Assembly (NCBI RefSeq): GCF_003288905.1
Contig: NZ_NHYL01000001.1
Location: 186,001 to 250,000 of the forward strand
Origin: Helicobacter sp. 11-8110
Lineage (GTDB): Bacteria; Campylobacterota; Campylobacteria; Campylobacterales; Helicobacteraceae
Reading direction: 5' to 3'
DNA length: 64,000 nt
The position numbers and the translations under genes are program-made. The notes under the pieces were generated by a model. It searched no databases and was not told where the DNA came from. It saw nothing but the letters and a program-made list of their open reading frames with translations. Of this stretch, positions 55,646-64,000 are shown piece by piece (the first letter of the stretch is position 1; the number at the start of each line of letters is the position of its first letter).

Positions 55646-57634
55646 TTATTGCTTTAGTTTGTAAATCGCTATTTTCTCATTTTTTGCCACTTTTTGGAAT
55701 AAATTTTCATCTAAATTATCAAAAAACATTCCCCTAAAATAAAAAGAATCCAAATAAGCCCTATCACACAAAACATACGCTTCATTACCCAAATCAAGCA
55801 AAACAACAGGACTTTGAGAGTTAAATGTAACACCTCTAGCAGAATCTTTTAAAACCAAAATTTCTGCAATATCCATAGCAAACTCTTCCCCCAAAATCCC
55901 TATTTTACCCTTATTTTTATCCACATAAACCCTAGAATCAAAAAAGATTCTATTCCCTATTTTCTTTTGAGAAAGCATTAAAACCTTATCCAAAAAAGCC
56001 TCCCCACTCTCTAAATCCCGATTGCTAAAACGCACAATAGCCGAAAAAATAGAAAGCATTCTATAAGGCAAAATAAAATACAAATCTTGATTCTTAGGCT
56101 CTAAGTCCAAATCGCCCTTTAGCACTTCTAAAGCTTCTTGAAAAGACAAATTTCTAGCCTTAGCAAACTCTTCAAAGCTAAGATTATTTAAGAGCAATTT
56201 TGCTATATTATAGCTTTGTTTTTGATTGGTGCTACTTAGAATAAAACTAATAGGAAAGTTATCCCTCCCACTATGCTTCCCCCCATCAATAAATACATTA
56301 AGTTTCGCAAAATAGCCTATCCAATACCCATAATCCCACCAAGCTAACGCATAATCCCCACTCTTAGCAGGAATCTCACTCAAACTCTCTACTTCTTGCT
56401 TTTCTAAAATTGGCAAAGGCAGATAACTCTTAATATGCGCCAAATGAGGAAATAATGATGCCACACAATAAACCCCAATTAATCCATAAGCCAATGCTTT
56501 CTTAGGCTTAAAAATCTCTAAAACCACAAAGAGCAAATAACCCACACCTAAAGCATAAATTGGCACAGCATAAAAGGTGAATCGCAATCCCTTAAAATAA
56601 CCAAAAAATCCAATAACCAAGAAAGGTAGAAAAATTAAAAATCGCTTATCTTTTATAAACAAAAGCAAGATTCCAAAACTTCCCAAAATAAACCACGCAA
56701 GATTCCCGCTAATGCGATACACAAACTCTAAAAACCCTAAACTTGAAACCTCAGCAATACTCTTCATAACATCTAAATAATGAAAATCTACATTGCTAAC
56801 ATTCCCAACAACATAAACACTTCCAAAAATTTCAGGTAAAATCTTTATTGCTAACACCACGCTAAAAGCCACCAAAAGCGCATAATAAATTCTCCCAAAA
56901 AACTTAAATAAAGAATCATTAAACAACAAAACCAAAGCCACACAAACAATAATCCATAAAATCAAGGATTGAGGAAACAAACTAACACCCAAAAGCACAC
57001 ACAATAAGATTCCATTAACAACCCTAGCCCTACTCCCAAAAAATCCAAAAAGCACCAAAACGCCACTATACCCTATCAACACATAACGCAAAGAAGGATA
57101 ATAAACCAAAGCCACTCCACTACAAACTAACAAACAAATCCCTTGAATCTTGCTAGTTTTCTCTAGCATATCAAAAATAACAACCCCCACTAACAATCCC
57201 AAAACCACCACAAGCATATCGGTATCATAATATCCAAACATCGTGCGATTATAATAACTTACCCCAATACCACTAAGCACACCACACAAAAAGCTTATAA
57301 TTCCACCAAAATGCCTAGTAAGATACACGATCAAAAACACAATAACACACCCAAAAAATCCCGACATATAAAAAATAATCTGCTCCAAAGACAAAGGAAG
57401 AATCCAAGCCAAAAAGGCAGTAATTTGAGAAAGCATTTCATTAATAGGCGAATGCAATGTAGATTTTACTCCCAACAAAAGATCCCTTGCACCTTGTGCA
57501 TAAAAATAACCATCATTAGTATTAAGCAACCAACCCTTATAATAATACAAATCTCCAAGCAAAAAAGGATAATAAAAACGCAATAAAAGCGACACAATAT
57601 AAGCCAAAACAGCCCACCAAAACCACTTTTTCAA
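55646..57634 (-). CDS. pglB: PglB-type oligosaccharyltransferase (STT3 family)
   Basis: 662 aa: about thirteen TM helices (1-390), then a periplasmic domain. It transfers a lipid-linked glycan to Asn in D/E-x-N-x-S/T sites. Catalytic acidic residues are seen in [13 protein letters not shown] (D41) and [10 protein letters not shown]; the acceptor-binding motif is WWDYGYW, with Trp where C. jejuni has Pro after [19 protein letters not shown] follows. H. pylori lacks the gene, while some enterohepatic Helicobacter have two. No pgl glycosyltransferase is adjacent. The start is TTG with AAGG 9 nt upstream; no ATG is usable. Confidence 0.93.
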   Translation of the reverse strand: MKKWFWWAVLAYIVSLLLRFYYPFLLGDLYYYKGWLLNTNDGYFYAQGARDLLLGVKSTLHSPINEMLSQITAFLAWILPLSLEQIIFYMSGFFGCVIVFLIVYLTRHFGGIISFLCGVLSGIGVSYYNRTMFGYYDTDMLVVVLGLLVGVVIFDMLEKTSKIQGICLLVCSGVALVYYPSLRYVLIGYSGVLVLFGFFGSRARVVNGILLCVLLGVSLFPQSLILWIIVCVALVLLFNDSLFKFFGRIYYALLVAFSVVLAIKILPEIFGSVYVVGNVSNVDFHYLDVMKSIAEVSSLGFLEFVYRISGNLAWFILGSFGILLLFIKDKRFLIFLPFLVIGFFGYFKGLRFTFYAVPIYALGVGYLLFVVLEIFKPKKALAYGLIGVYCVASLFPHLAHIKSYLPLPILEKQEVESLSEIPAKSGDYALAWWDYGYWIGYFAKLNVFIDGGKHSGRDNFPISFILSSTNQKQSYNIAKLLLNNLSFEEFAKARNLSFQEALEVLKGDLDLEPKNQDLYFILPYRMLSIFSAIVRFSNRDLESGEAFLDKVLMLSQKKIGNRIFFDSRVYVDKNKGKIGILGEEFAMDIAEILVLKDSARGVTFNSQSPVVLLDLGNEAYVLCDRAYLDSFYFRGMFFDNLDENLFQKVAKNEKIAIYKLKQ

Positions 57635-57743
57635 ACCACAAAACCTTTTTAAAATTTGACACTTTTAAAATTGTATCGAATTTCACAAAAACTTAACACT
57701 TTTATGTTAGCATTGCGCCTCAATATAAACTAGGGAGCTTTTA

Positions 57744-58772
57744 ATGAGCAGGATTTTGCTATTATTGTTTTTTCCATTTTTTTTATTTTCACAAATCCTT
57801 GTTACTTCACAACCAATACAAAGTGGATTCTTAAGTCAAAACCACACTTATGTGGGATCGCTTTATTTTAGCGAAAGGGCTTTACTAGCCTCTGAAGTTT
57901 CTGGAGTAATTGAAGAGCTTTTTGTTCAAGAGGGGCAAAAGATTACTGCAGGACAACCCCTAGCAAAACTCAATAGCGACTTGCTTATAAAAGAAATAAA
58001 AGCCAAAGAATCCCTGCTTAAGCAATCCACCGCACTTTTAAAAAAGAGCAAAAAAGACTTTGAACGCTACAAAAGCCTTTATGAGAGTGATTCTATTGCT
58101 TATAAAGAATACGAAGATGCTCTCTTTAATCTCCAAGCCCAAGAGGGAAACACAGAATCAATTGCCGCAGATTTAGAACACTTAAAAGCCCAAAAAGATA
58201 AAAAAATTCTCAAAGCCCCTTATGATGGCGTAATACTCCAAAGACTTCTTAAACAAGGCGAATGGGTAAGTGCTGGTGCAAGTATTTTTAATATTGCCAA
58301 ACTAAGCCCACTAGAAGCTAATATTGAAGTTCCCTTTAGCATTTTGCGCTCTTTAAAAATCGACGATTTAGTGCAAGTTAATATCGCTAATAAAACCTAT
58401 TCTGCTAAAATTATCGCCCTTATTCCATTGGGCGATTCCAAAGCAAGAACTTTTCCTATCAAACTCTCCATTGATGATAAAAAGGGCGAATTAATTGAGG
58501 GCTTAGAAGTGAGAGCAAATCTCAATATCACTAAATCCCAAGAAAGCCTTCTAGTGCCTAGAGATTCTATACTTCCTACTCAAAATGGAGATTGTATTTT
58601 TATTATTAAAGACAATAAGGCAAAACAAGTATTTATTAAAGTCAATGGCTATGAGGGCTTAAACGCTTCTATCACACCTGTTAATGCCACTCTCTCCACA
58701 AAAGACAGAGTAATCACTCAAGGCTTTGAGAGATTAAGAGATAATCAACCCATTAAAGAAAATAATAACTAG
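57744..58772 (+). CDS. RND efflux periplasmic adaptor protein
   Basis: 342 aa. Signal peptide (MSRILLLLFFPFFLFSQ), a biotinyl-lipoyl half (LLASEVSGVIEELFVQEGQ), an alpha-hairpin coiled coil (about 85-145) that contacts the TolC partner, and beta-barrel and membrane-proximal domains. It links the inner-membrane pump to the outer-membrane channel. First gene of a three-gene operon, 9 nt before the pump gene. No regulator gene is adjacent. Confidence 0.9.
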   Translation: MSRILLLLFFPFFLFSQILVTSQPIQSGFLSQNHTYVGSLYFSERALLASEVSGVIEELFVQEGQKITAGQPLAKLNSDLLIKEIKAKESLLKQSTALLKKSKKDFERYKSLYESDSIAYKEYEDALFNLQAQEGNTESIAADLEHLKAQKDKKILKAPYDGVILQRLLKQGEWVSAGASIFNIAKLSPLEANIEVPFSILRSLKIDDLVQVNIANKTYSAKIIALIPLGDSKARTFPIKLSIDDKKGELIEGLEVRANLNITKSQESLLVPRDSILPTQNGDCIFIIKDNKAKQVFIKVNGYEGLNASITPVNATLSTKDRVITQGFERLRDNQPIKENNN

Positions 58773-58781
58773 AGTAACCAA

Positions 58782-61700
58782 ATGGTAGAAAAAATTATTA
58801 ATCGCCCTGTTGTCGTTATTGTTGGAATGATTCTTGTTACACTCTTTGGTATTTTAAGCCTAAAAACAATGCCCTACCAACTCACCCCCAAAGTAACTCG
58901 CCCGATTATTTCAATCTCTACAACTTGGGATGGTGCAACGCCTTATGAAATTGAAAGAGAAATTATTGAAAGACAAGAACAAGTCTTAAAAGGAATTGAT
59001 AATCTTGTTTCCTTAGAATCACGCTCTAGAAATTCAAGAGCTAATATTACTTTAGAGTTTAATATTGGCACAAATCTCACAGAAGCCTTGCTTGATGTGA
59101 GTAATAAACTTGATGAAGTCAAAGGCTATCCTGACAATATAGATAGACCTATTATCCGCGCCACAGGTGATGATACCTCTCCAATTATTAGAATGTCTTT
59201 AGTAAGCGATTCTAAAAATGTTCGAGAATACCGAACTTTTTTTAATGAAAAGGTGATTCAGTATTTTGAACGCATTGATGGAGTGGCTGAAGTGTTTTTT
59301 CCAAGCGGTGATGATAGGCAAATGCATATTATTTTAGATTATCAAAAACTTGCTGCTTATGACTTGACTATCGATACACTTATTAATGCCCTAGAGAGAG
59401 AAAACATAAACATTTCCGCAGGCACAATGAACTATGGAAGAAAAGCCTATCGAATCCGAACTACTGCTGAATACAAAACACCAGAAATGATTGCAGAAAC
59501 AATCATTTGGAGCGATGGAGTTAAAAGAGTTAAAATCAGCGATGTTGCAAAAGTGCAAGAAGGCTTTAAAAACAAAGTGGCAGTTTCTTTTTATAATGGG
59601 CAAAATTCTCTTAATATCTTTATTAAACCAACTGCTGATGCAAATACACTTGAATTAACCAATAAAGTCGAAGAAGTTTTTAAAAATCTAAATGAAGACA
59701 TTCTTAAAAAAGAGGGTTTAAGACTAGAATGGGTTAGCGATCAAAGAAACTATATCACACAAGCTATTGATTTAGTAAAAGGCAATATTTTAGTGGGTGC
59801 ATTCCTAGCTTGTGGGATTCTCTTTGTCTTTTTGCGCTCCATTACTTCCACGCTTATTATTGCAATCTCAATGCCTCTTAGTGTATTTGGGACTTTTATT
59901 ATTATGGCAACCCTAGATAGAACACTAAATGTTGTTTCTCTAGCAGGGATTTCCTTTGCAGTGGGTATGTTAGTTGATTCGGCTATTGTGGTGCTAGAAA
60001 ATATTGATCGCCACAGAAAAATGGGAAAATCTCCTATTCAAGCTGTTAGCGATGGGACAACAGAAGTCGTTGGCGGACTAATTGCTTCGGTTTTAACCAC
60101 TGTGGCGATTTTTATTCCTATTATCAATGTTCAAGAAGAAGCCGGACAACTTTTTCGCGATATTGCCATTGCATCAAGTAGTGCTGTGGGACTTTCTCTT
60201 TTTGTCTCTGTGCTTGTTATTCCCACTCTAAGCTATCAAGTCAATAAACGCACCATTAGCTTAACTCCACCAAAATTCCTTCTGCTTTTAACGCAGAAAT
60301 TTGTAGAGTTTGGTAATTATTGTGTAAAATGGATTATGTTTTTTGTTAATAAGTCAATGCAAAATACAAAAAATAAAATTTTAACAATCACAAGCTTGAC
60401 TTTTATCTCCATTGCTTTTGCTTATTTTTTATTTCCCAAAATGGAATATTTACCCCAAGGAAATCAAAACTTCATCTTTGCCAAACTCAATCCCCCGCCG
60501 GGTTTATCCTATGAAGAACGCGTTAAAATTGGACAAACACTCTATCTTTGCCTTAAAGATTACTATGCCTCTAGCGGTTATCAAGGCAGTGCTACTTTAC
60601 CCCCTATTGCAAATATGTATTATTTTGCCAATGAAACAAATATACAATTTGGTATGCGTTCTGCTGAAGAAACAAGAGCAAGTGAGTTAATTCCTCTAGC
60701 AAAAACTTGTATGGCTCAAATCCCAGGCATCACAGGCAGTGCTTCCCAACAAGGTATTTTTGAAAGGCGTGGAGGGCAAGGCAGAAGCATTGATGTGGAT
60801 ATTAGTGGCACAGATTTAGACAAAATTATCATTACTGCTTTAGAGCTTCAACGCATTACCCTAGAAACCTTAGGCAAAGAAACCCAAACTTCACCACGCC
60901 CAAGCCTAGAAATGCTCTATCCTGAAATAAATCTTTACCCAAACAACGAAAGACTAAAAGCAGTAGGCTTAGATGCACGAAGTTTTGGAGTTACTATTGA
61001 TGTGTTAATGGATGGGAGAAAAATTTCTGAATACAAAGAAGAGGGGCGAGAAAAAATTGATCTCATACTCAAAACCCAGCAATCACAAATCACTTCCCCA
61101 GAAGAACTTTATAATGCCTCAATCTATACTCCAGAAGGTGGAATCTTGCCTATCTCCTCTCTAGCAATCCAAAAATTAGAATATGGGATTAATGAGATTC
61201 GACATTTAGAGAGAGATAGAACAATCACTCTACAAATCAATCCTCCCAAAAATATCACGATTCAAGAAACAATGGAAATCATACAAGGCGAAGTTTTAGA
61301 AAAGCTAAAAAATAGCGGTGCTTTAAATGACAATAAAATCACCCTAAGTGGAACTGCTAATCAACTCACTAAAATTAGAATAGCTTTGGAGGGAGGATTT
61401 ATTTTGGCTGTTTTTATTACCTATCTTTTAATGGCTGCTTTATATGAAGATTTTATTTATCCTTTGATTATTCTCTTTACAATCCCACTTGCCCTTGGAG
61501 GAGGAATTTTGGGATTATGGCTTACTAATCAATTCATTGCCGACCAACCCTTAGATGTCTTAACTATGCTTGGCTTTATTATTCTTGTAGGAACCGTGGT
61601 CAATAATGCAATCTTAATTGTTTATCAATCCTTACACAATATTAGACTTTATGGTATGGATTATCAAGAAGCTATTTTAAATGCAGTGCAAGTTAGGATT

Positions 61701-61901
61701 CGCCCTATTTATATGAGCACACTCACTTCACTTTTTGGTATGCTACCACTTGTCATCGCACCAGGCGCTGGTAGTGAAATCTATCGGGGACTTGGAGCGG
61801 TTATTTTAGGCGGATTAGGATTATCCACATTTCTTACTATTTTCCTAATCCCTTGCTTACTTTCATTTTTCATCAAAAAAGAGGTAAAAAATGTCGCTTA
61901 A
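58782..61901 (+). CDS. RND-family efflux pump (AcrB/HAE1-like)
   Basis: 1039 aa, twelve TM helices and two large periplasmic loops. The N-terminus INRPVVVIVGMILVTLFG and the porter region YQLTPKVTRPIISIST are typical. In TM4 the usual Asp-Asp of AcrB reads Asp-Ser (GMLVDSAIVVLEN), and in TM10 the Lys is replaced by Asn (GTVVNNAILIVYQ). So it belongs to the divergent subgroup of such pumps rather than the CmeB type. The substrate is unknown. Its last 11 nt overlap the TolC-like gene. Confidence 0.92.
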   Translation: MVEKIINRPVVVIVGMILVTLFGILSLKTMPYQLTPKVTRPIISISTTWDGATPYEIEREIIERQEQVLKGIDNLVSLESRSRNSRANITLEFNIGTNLTEALLDVSNKLDEVKGYPDNIDRPIIRATGDDTSPIIRMSLVSDSKNVREYRTFFNEKVIQYFERIDGVAEVFFPSGDDRQMHIILDYQKLAAYDLTIDTLINALERENINISAGTMNYGRKAYRIRTTAEYKTPEMIAETIIWSDGVKRVKISDVAKVQEGFKNKVAVSFYNGQNSLNIFIKPTADANTLELTNKVEEVFKNLNEDILKKEGLRLEWVSDQRNYITQAIDLVKGNILVGAFLACGILFVFLRSITSTLIIAISMPLSVFGTFIIMATLDRTLNVVSLAGISFAVGMLVDSAIVVLENIDRHRKMGKSPIQAVSDGTTEVVGGLIASVLTTVAIFIPIINVQEEAGQLFRDIAIASSSAVGLSLFVSVLVIPTLSYQVNKRTISLTPPKFLLLLTQKFVEFGNYCVKWIMFFVNKSMQNTKNKILTITSLTFISIAFAYFLFPKMEYLPQGNQNFIFAKLNPPPGLSYEERVKIGQTLYLCLKDYYASSGYQGSATLPPIANMYYFANETNIQFGMRSAEETRASELIPLAKTCMAQIPGITGSASQQGIFERRGGQGRSIDVDISGTDLDKIIITALELQRITLETLGKETQTSPRPSLEMLYPEINLYPNNERLKAVGLDARSFGVTIDVLMDGRKISEYKEEGREKIDLILKTQQSQITSPEELYNASIYTPEGGILPISSLAIQKLEYGINEIRHLERDRTITLQINPPKNITIQETMEIIQGEVLEKLKNSGALNDNKITLSGTANQLTKIRIALEGGFILAVFITYLLMAALYEDFIYPLIILFTIPLALGGGILGLWLTNQFIADQPLDVLTMLGFIILVGTVVNNAILIVYQSLHNIRLYGMDYQEAILNAVQVRIRPIYMSTLTSLFGMLPLVIAPGAGSEIYRGLGAVILGGLGLSTFLTIFLIPCLLSFFIKKEVKNVA

Positions 61902-63150
61902 AACACTATTTTCTTTATGCTTTTTTATAAGCTTTGGCTATTCTCTTACTTTGCAAGAAGCGATTGATTTAACACTCAAAGCAAATCATACTATCAAAGA
62001 GCAAGAATTTCTTTTGCAAGAAGCACAATACAATTACAAAACCTATCAAAGCCCATTTTACCCCTCTATTAATGCCACTTATTCAACTGATAGAACCAAC
62101 CGAATCTCAAGCCAACGCACTAGAAAAACTTCAGGGAATCTAGGTGCAAACATACAGCTAAATCTTTTTAATGGTTTGAGTGATTATTATAATCTTGCGA
62201 GTTACAAATCTCTCTCAAAAGCGCAAGAACACCAACTCCAAGCTACTAAAGAAGATATTATTTTGCTTGTTAAAACCGCATATATCAATGTCTTAAGACA
62301 AAAGCAAAATGTCATTGTTGCTGAACAATCCAAAGCACTCCTAGAAGAACAAAGGCGCGAAAGTGCAGAATTTTATAGAGTGGGCTTGATTCCCAAAAAT
62401 GATTTATTAGAAGTGGAAGTTGAGCTTAATAACTCTATTCAAACCCTACTAAGCACTAAAAGCAATCTAGCCTATTCTCTAAAAAATCTTGAACGCTACA
62501 CGCGCACTAAAATTAACCTAAAAGATTTAGTTGAACTTAGACTTCACCAACCTACTCTCATAGAATCAACACTCAAAAATTTAATGTATCAAAAACGCTC
62601 TGAATTACTTTTTTTAGATTCAGTAATCCAAAGCAAAGATTACTTGGTTAAAAGCGCTAAGGGGAATTTCCTACCTAATATCAATGTTATTGGAGATTAT
62701 ATGCGCTATGGAGAGGATTACAAGCTTACTAAAAGAACTAATAAATATAACGACGAAACAATGATTACTCTGCAAATTAATCTCAATCTTTTTAATGGAT
62801 TTAACGACAAATATACCTTAGAATCAACTAAAGTCAATAAACTTGCCTTTGAGAGCCAAAGAATCACTTTATTAGAAGATTTAGATTTGCAACTTTTCTC
62901 CGCCCTAGAAACCTACAATCTCTCACTAAATGCTTACAAAGTCGCTTTAAGCGCTCTTGCTCAAGCTGAAGAAAACTATCGTATTTCCCAAAATCGTTAC
63001 AAAGAGAGAATCCAAAGCACCAGCGACTTTTTAGATGCAGAATATTTATTAACTCAAGCAAGAACTAATGTGGTTTTAAATCGCTATGCGATTCTTCAAG
63101 CCTTGGCAGAAATCGAAAGAATCACACAAACTCCACAAGTTACTAATTGA
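61891..63150 (+). CDS. TolC-family outer-membrane efflux protein
   Basis: 419 aa. A signal peptide (KTLFSLCFFISFGYS) is followed by two repeats of the helical-barrel OEP domain (LQEAIDLTLKANHTIKEQE at the start; LNLFNGLSDYYNLAS and LNLFNGFNDKYTLES mark the two strands). It makes the outer-membrane exit duct for the pump. The order adaptor-pump-channel resembles cmeABC rather than hefABC. A tandem hairpin pair follows. Confidence 0.92.
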   Translation: MSLKTLFSLCFFISFGYSLTLQEAIDLTLKANHTIKEQEFLLQEAQYNYKTYQSPFYPSINATYSTDRTNRISSQRTRKTSGNLGANIQLNLFNGLSDYYNLASYKSLSKAQEHQLQATKEDIILLVKTAYINVLRQKQNVIVAEQSKALLEEQRRESAEFYRVGLIPKNDLLEVEVELNNSIQTLLSTKSNLAYSLKNLERYTRTKINLKDLVELRLHQPTLIESTLKNLMYQKRSELLFLDSVIQSKDYLVKSAKGNFLPNINVIGDYMRYGEDYKLTKRTNKYNDETMITLQINLNLFNGFNDKYTLESTKVNKLAFESQRITLLEDLDLQLFSALETYNLSLNAYKVALSALAQAEENYRISQNRYKERIQSTSDFLDAEYLLTQARTNVVLNRYAILQALAEIERITQTPQVTN

Positions 63151-63155
63151 TTTTT

Positions 63156-63188
63156 CCTTAATATTTTTTTAAGGTAGATAAAATCTAC
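63156..63188 (+). terminator. Tandem short hairpins after the efflux operon
   Basis: CCTTAA-N7-TTAAGG (63156-63174) is directly followed by GTAGAT-AAA-ATCTAC (63174-63188). Either could stall polymerase; no T-run follows. A promoter for the next gene probably lies in the remaining 60 nt, but no clear element is visible. Confidence 0.4.
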
Positions 63189-63247
63189 AAAAAGTTAAAA
63201 TTATAGTTTCTTAGACATTTTTTTAATTCACTTAGAGTGAGGGATAA

Positions 63248-64000
63248 ATGACAGGTTATTTGGTTGCCATTAATGCCAAAACAAAACGCGGAGCAATTGA
63301 ACAAGCCAACAATAAGCGCCGCTACGAATTTGATTTACATATTTGGAAAGGAAAATTAGATGAACTAACACCTAATAGAGAAGTTGAATTTGAAGTCTCT
63401 GATTCTAAAGAAGTTATCTTTGTTAAACCAAAATTCATTAAAGAAAATTTTGAAATCCACCAAACCAAAAGCATCAAAGATTGCATTTATGATTATTATG
63501 GGAGAGTTGAAGATATTATCAAACGCTACCAAAAAGATATTAAATCCAAAAAAGAATTAGATTTTTTACGCATTAAACGCTTTTTATTCACAGCTTATAA
63601 TGATCTCTTTGAACTAGATAGCACGATTCCAAACCTTGCTTTAAGCAATCTCAAATCCGAACTAACTGCTTTGGATAAAACCTATGAAATCTTTATAAAA
63701 AAAGCTTCTTATCCTCCCATATATTCTTATGAAAAAATTTTTTTAGCAAAGCAAATTGAATATGTTAAAACTGAAGAACTCATTCAAACCACACAATCTA
63801 TCATCAAAAGCGCCACAATACAACAAGTCTCTATGGGAGAGGCACTTAAAAGACTTGAAGAACAATTTGCCAAACGCAATGATCAAAACTCCGCAAACTA
63901 TATCCAAGCACAATCTTATCTTAAAAATTTTCGTAAAAAATATGTTGATTTACTCCATTATCTTTCCTTACAAAAGGAGAAATTAGCTAAAATCACTAAG
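63248..64000 (+). CDS. Hypothetical protein, N-terminal part, runs off the window
   Basis: Open from ATG 63248 for 251 codons to the window end with no stop. Residues 1-65 (TGYLVAINAKTKRGAIEQ, YEFDLHIWKGKLDELTPNREV) look like a cold-shock/OB-type beta-barrel. The rest is helical and highly charged (YYGRVEDIIKRYQKDIKSKK, LEEQFAKRNDQ), suggesting coiled coil. I do not recognise the family as a whole. GAGTGAGGG upstream is a weak ribosome site. The OB assignment is inference. Confidence 0.7.
   Translation, partial: MTGYLVAINAKTKRGAIEQANNKRRYEFDLHIWKGKLDELTPNREVEFEVSDSKEVIFVKPKFIKENFEIHQTKSIKDCIYDYYGRVEDIIKRYQKDIKSKKELDFLRIKRFLFTAYNDLFELDSTIPNLALSNLKSELTALDKTYEIFIKKASYPPIYSYEKIFLAKQIEYVKTEELIQTTQSIIKSATIQQVSMGEALKRLEEQFAKRNDQNSANYIQAQSYLKNFRKKYVDLLHYLSLQKEKLAKITK

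Noticed and set aside
1-64000. tRNA, rRNA and CRISPR arrays
   Set aside because: Intergenic gaps were read for cloverleaf ends, conserved rRNA stretches and regularly spaced repeats; none were seen.

Overview
The window is AT-rich, densely packed, mostly housekeeping chromosome of a Campylobacterota species, most likely an enterohepatic Helicobacter. Several blocks match gene orders I recall from H. pylori and C. jejuni: folC-csd-ccmA-mfd with leuS-secF-secD-yajC-nhaA-addA (the HP1541-HP1553 neighbourhood), cheV-cheA-cheW beside an HP0394-like phosphoesterase, ispDF with an HP1021-like regulator, cbpA-hspR, argF-hemN-glpC. A PglB-type oligosaccharyltransferase, absent from H. pylori, points towards the H. 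pullorum/canadensis/winghamensis group. This placement is inferred from gene content, not from a search.

Layout: (1) 0-5.3 kb: the tail of an AsmA-like gene and nth (+), then a cysteine-type binding lipoprotein, an RNA m5U methyltransferase and fliP-motB-motA (-). (2) 5.4-12.7 kb (+): glmU, thiS, argC, an LpxH-like enzyme and cheV-cheA-cheW, with start/stop overlaps that couple argC, the phosphoesterase and cheV. (3) 12.7-19.7 kb: murG (-), a thioesterase, a small unknown gene, trmL, hypA (-), argF, a small conserved gene, hemN and a GlpC-like Fe-S protein. (4) 19.8-26.5 kb: a chemoreceptor; the ispDF/orphan regulator/ATP-sulfurylase-like/pgpA operon; a PilJ-type sensor without an output domain; a lipoprotein. 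(5) 26.6-42.1 kb (-): thirteen tightly spaced genes from yajC to a UbiD decarboxylase, covering Sec export, leucyl-tRNA synthesis, LPS assembly, folate, cell shape, transcription repair and menaquinone. (6) 42.2-46.3 kb (-): nhaA and addA. (7) 46.4-49.3 kb (+): cbpA-hspR behind a near-perfect sigma70 promoter, then an MHS-family transporter.

(8) 49.3-54.4 kb (+) is the accessory island: a single-chain type IIG restriction-modification enzyme whose last codons overlap a RelA/SpoT-domain gene with an intact alarmone-synthetase core, no hydrolase domain and an unrecognised C-terminal half. This coupled pair is the best candidate for an undescribed defence arrangement. Just beyond it, a GlcG/HbpS-like gene has a stop codon inside its signal peptide.

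(9) 55.1-64 kb: moaC and pglB (-), then an RND efflux operon (adaptor, pump, TolC-like) whose pump has altered proton-relay residues, and an unfinished gene running off the end. I found no tRNA, rRNA, CRISPR array, insertion sequence or riboswitch.
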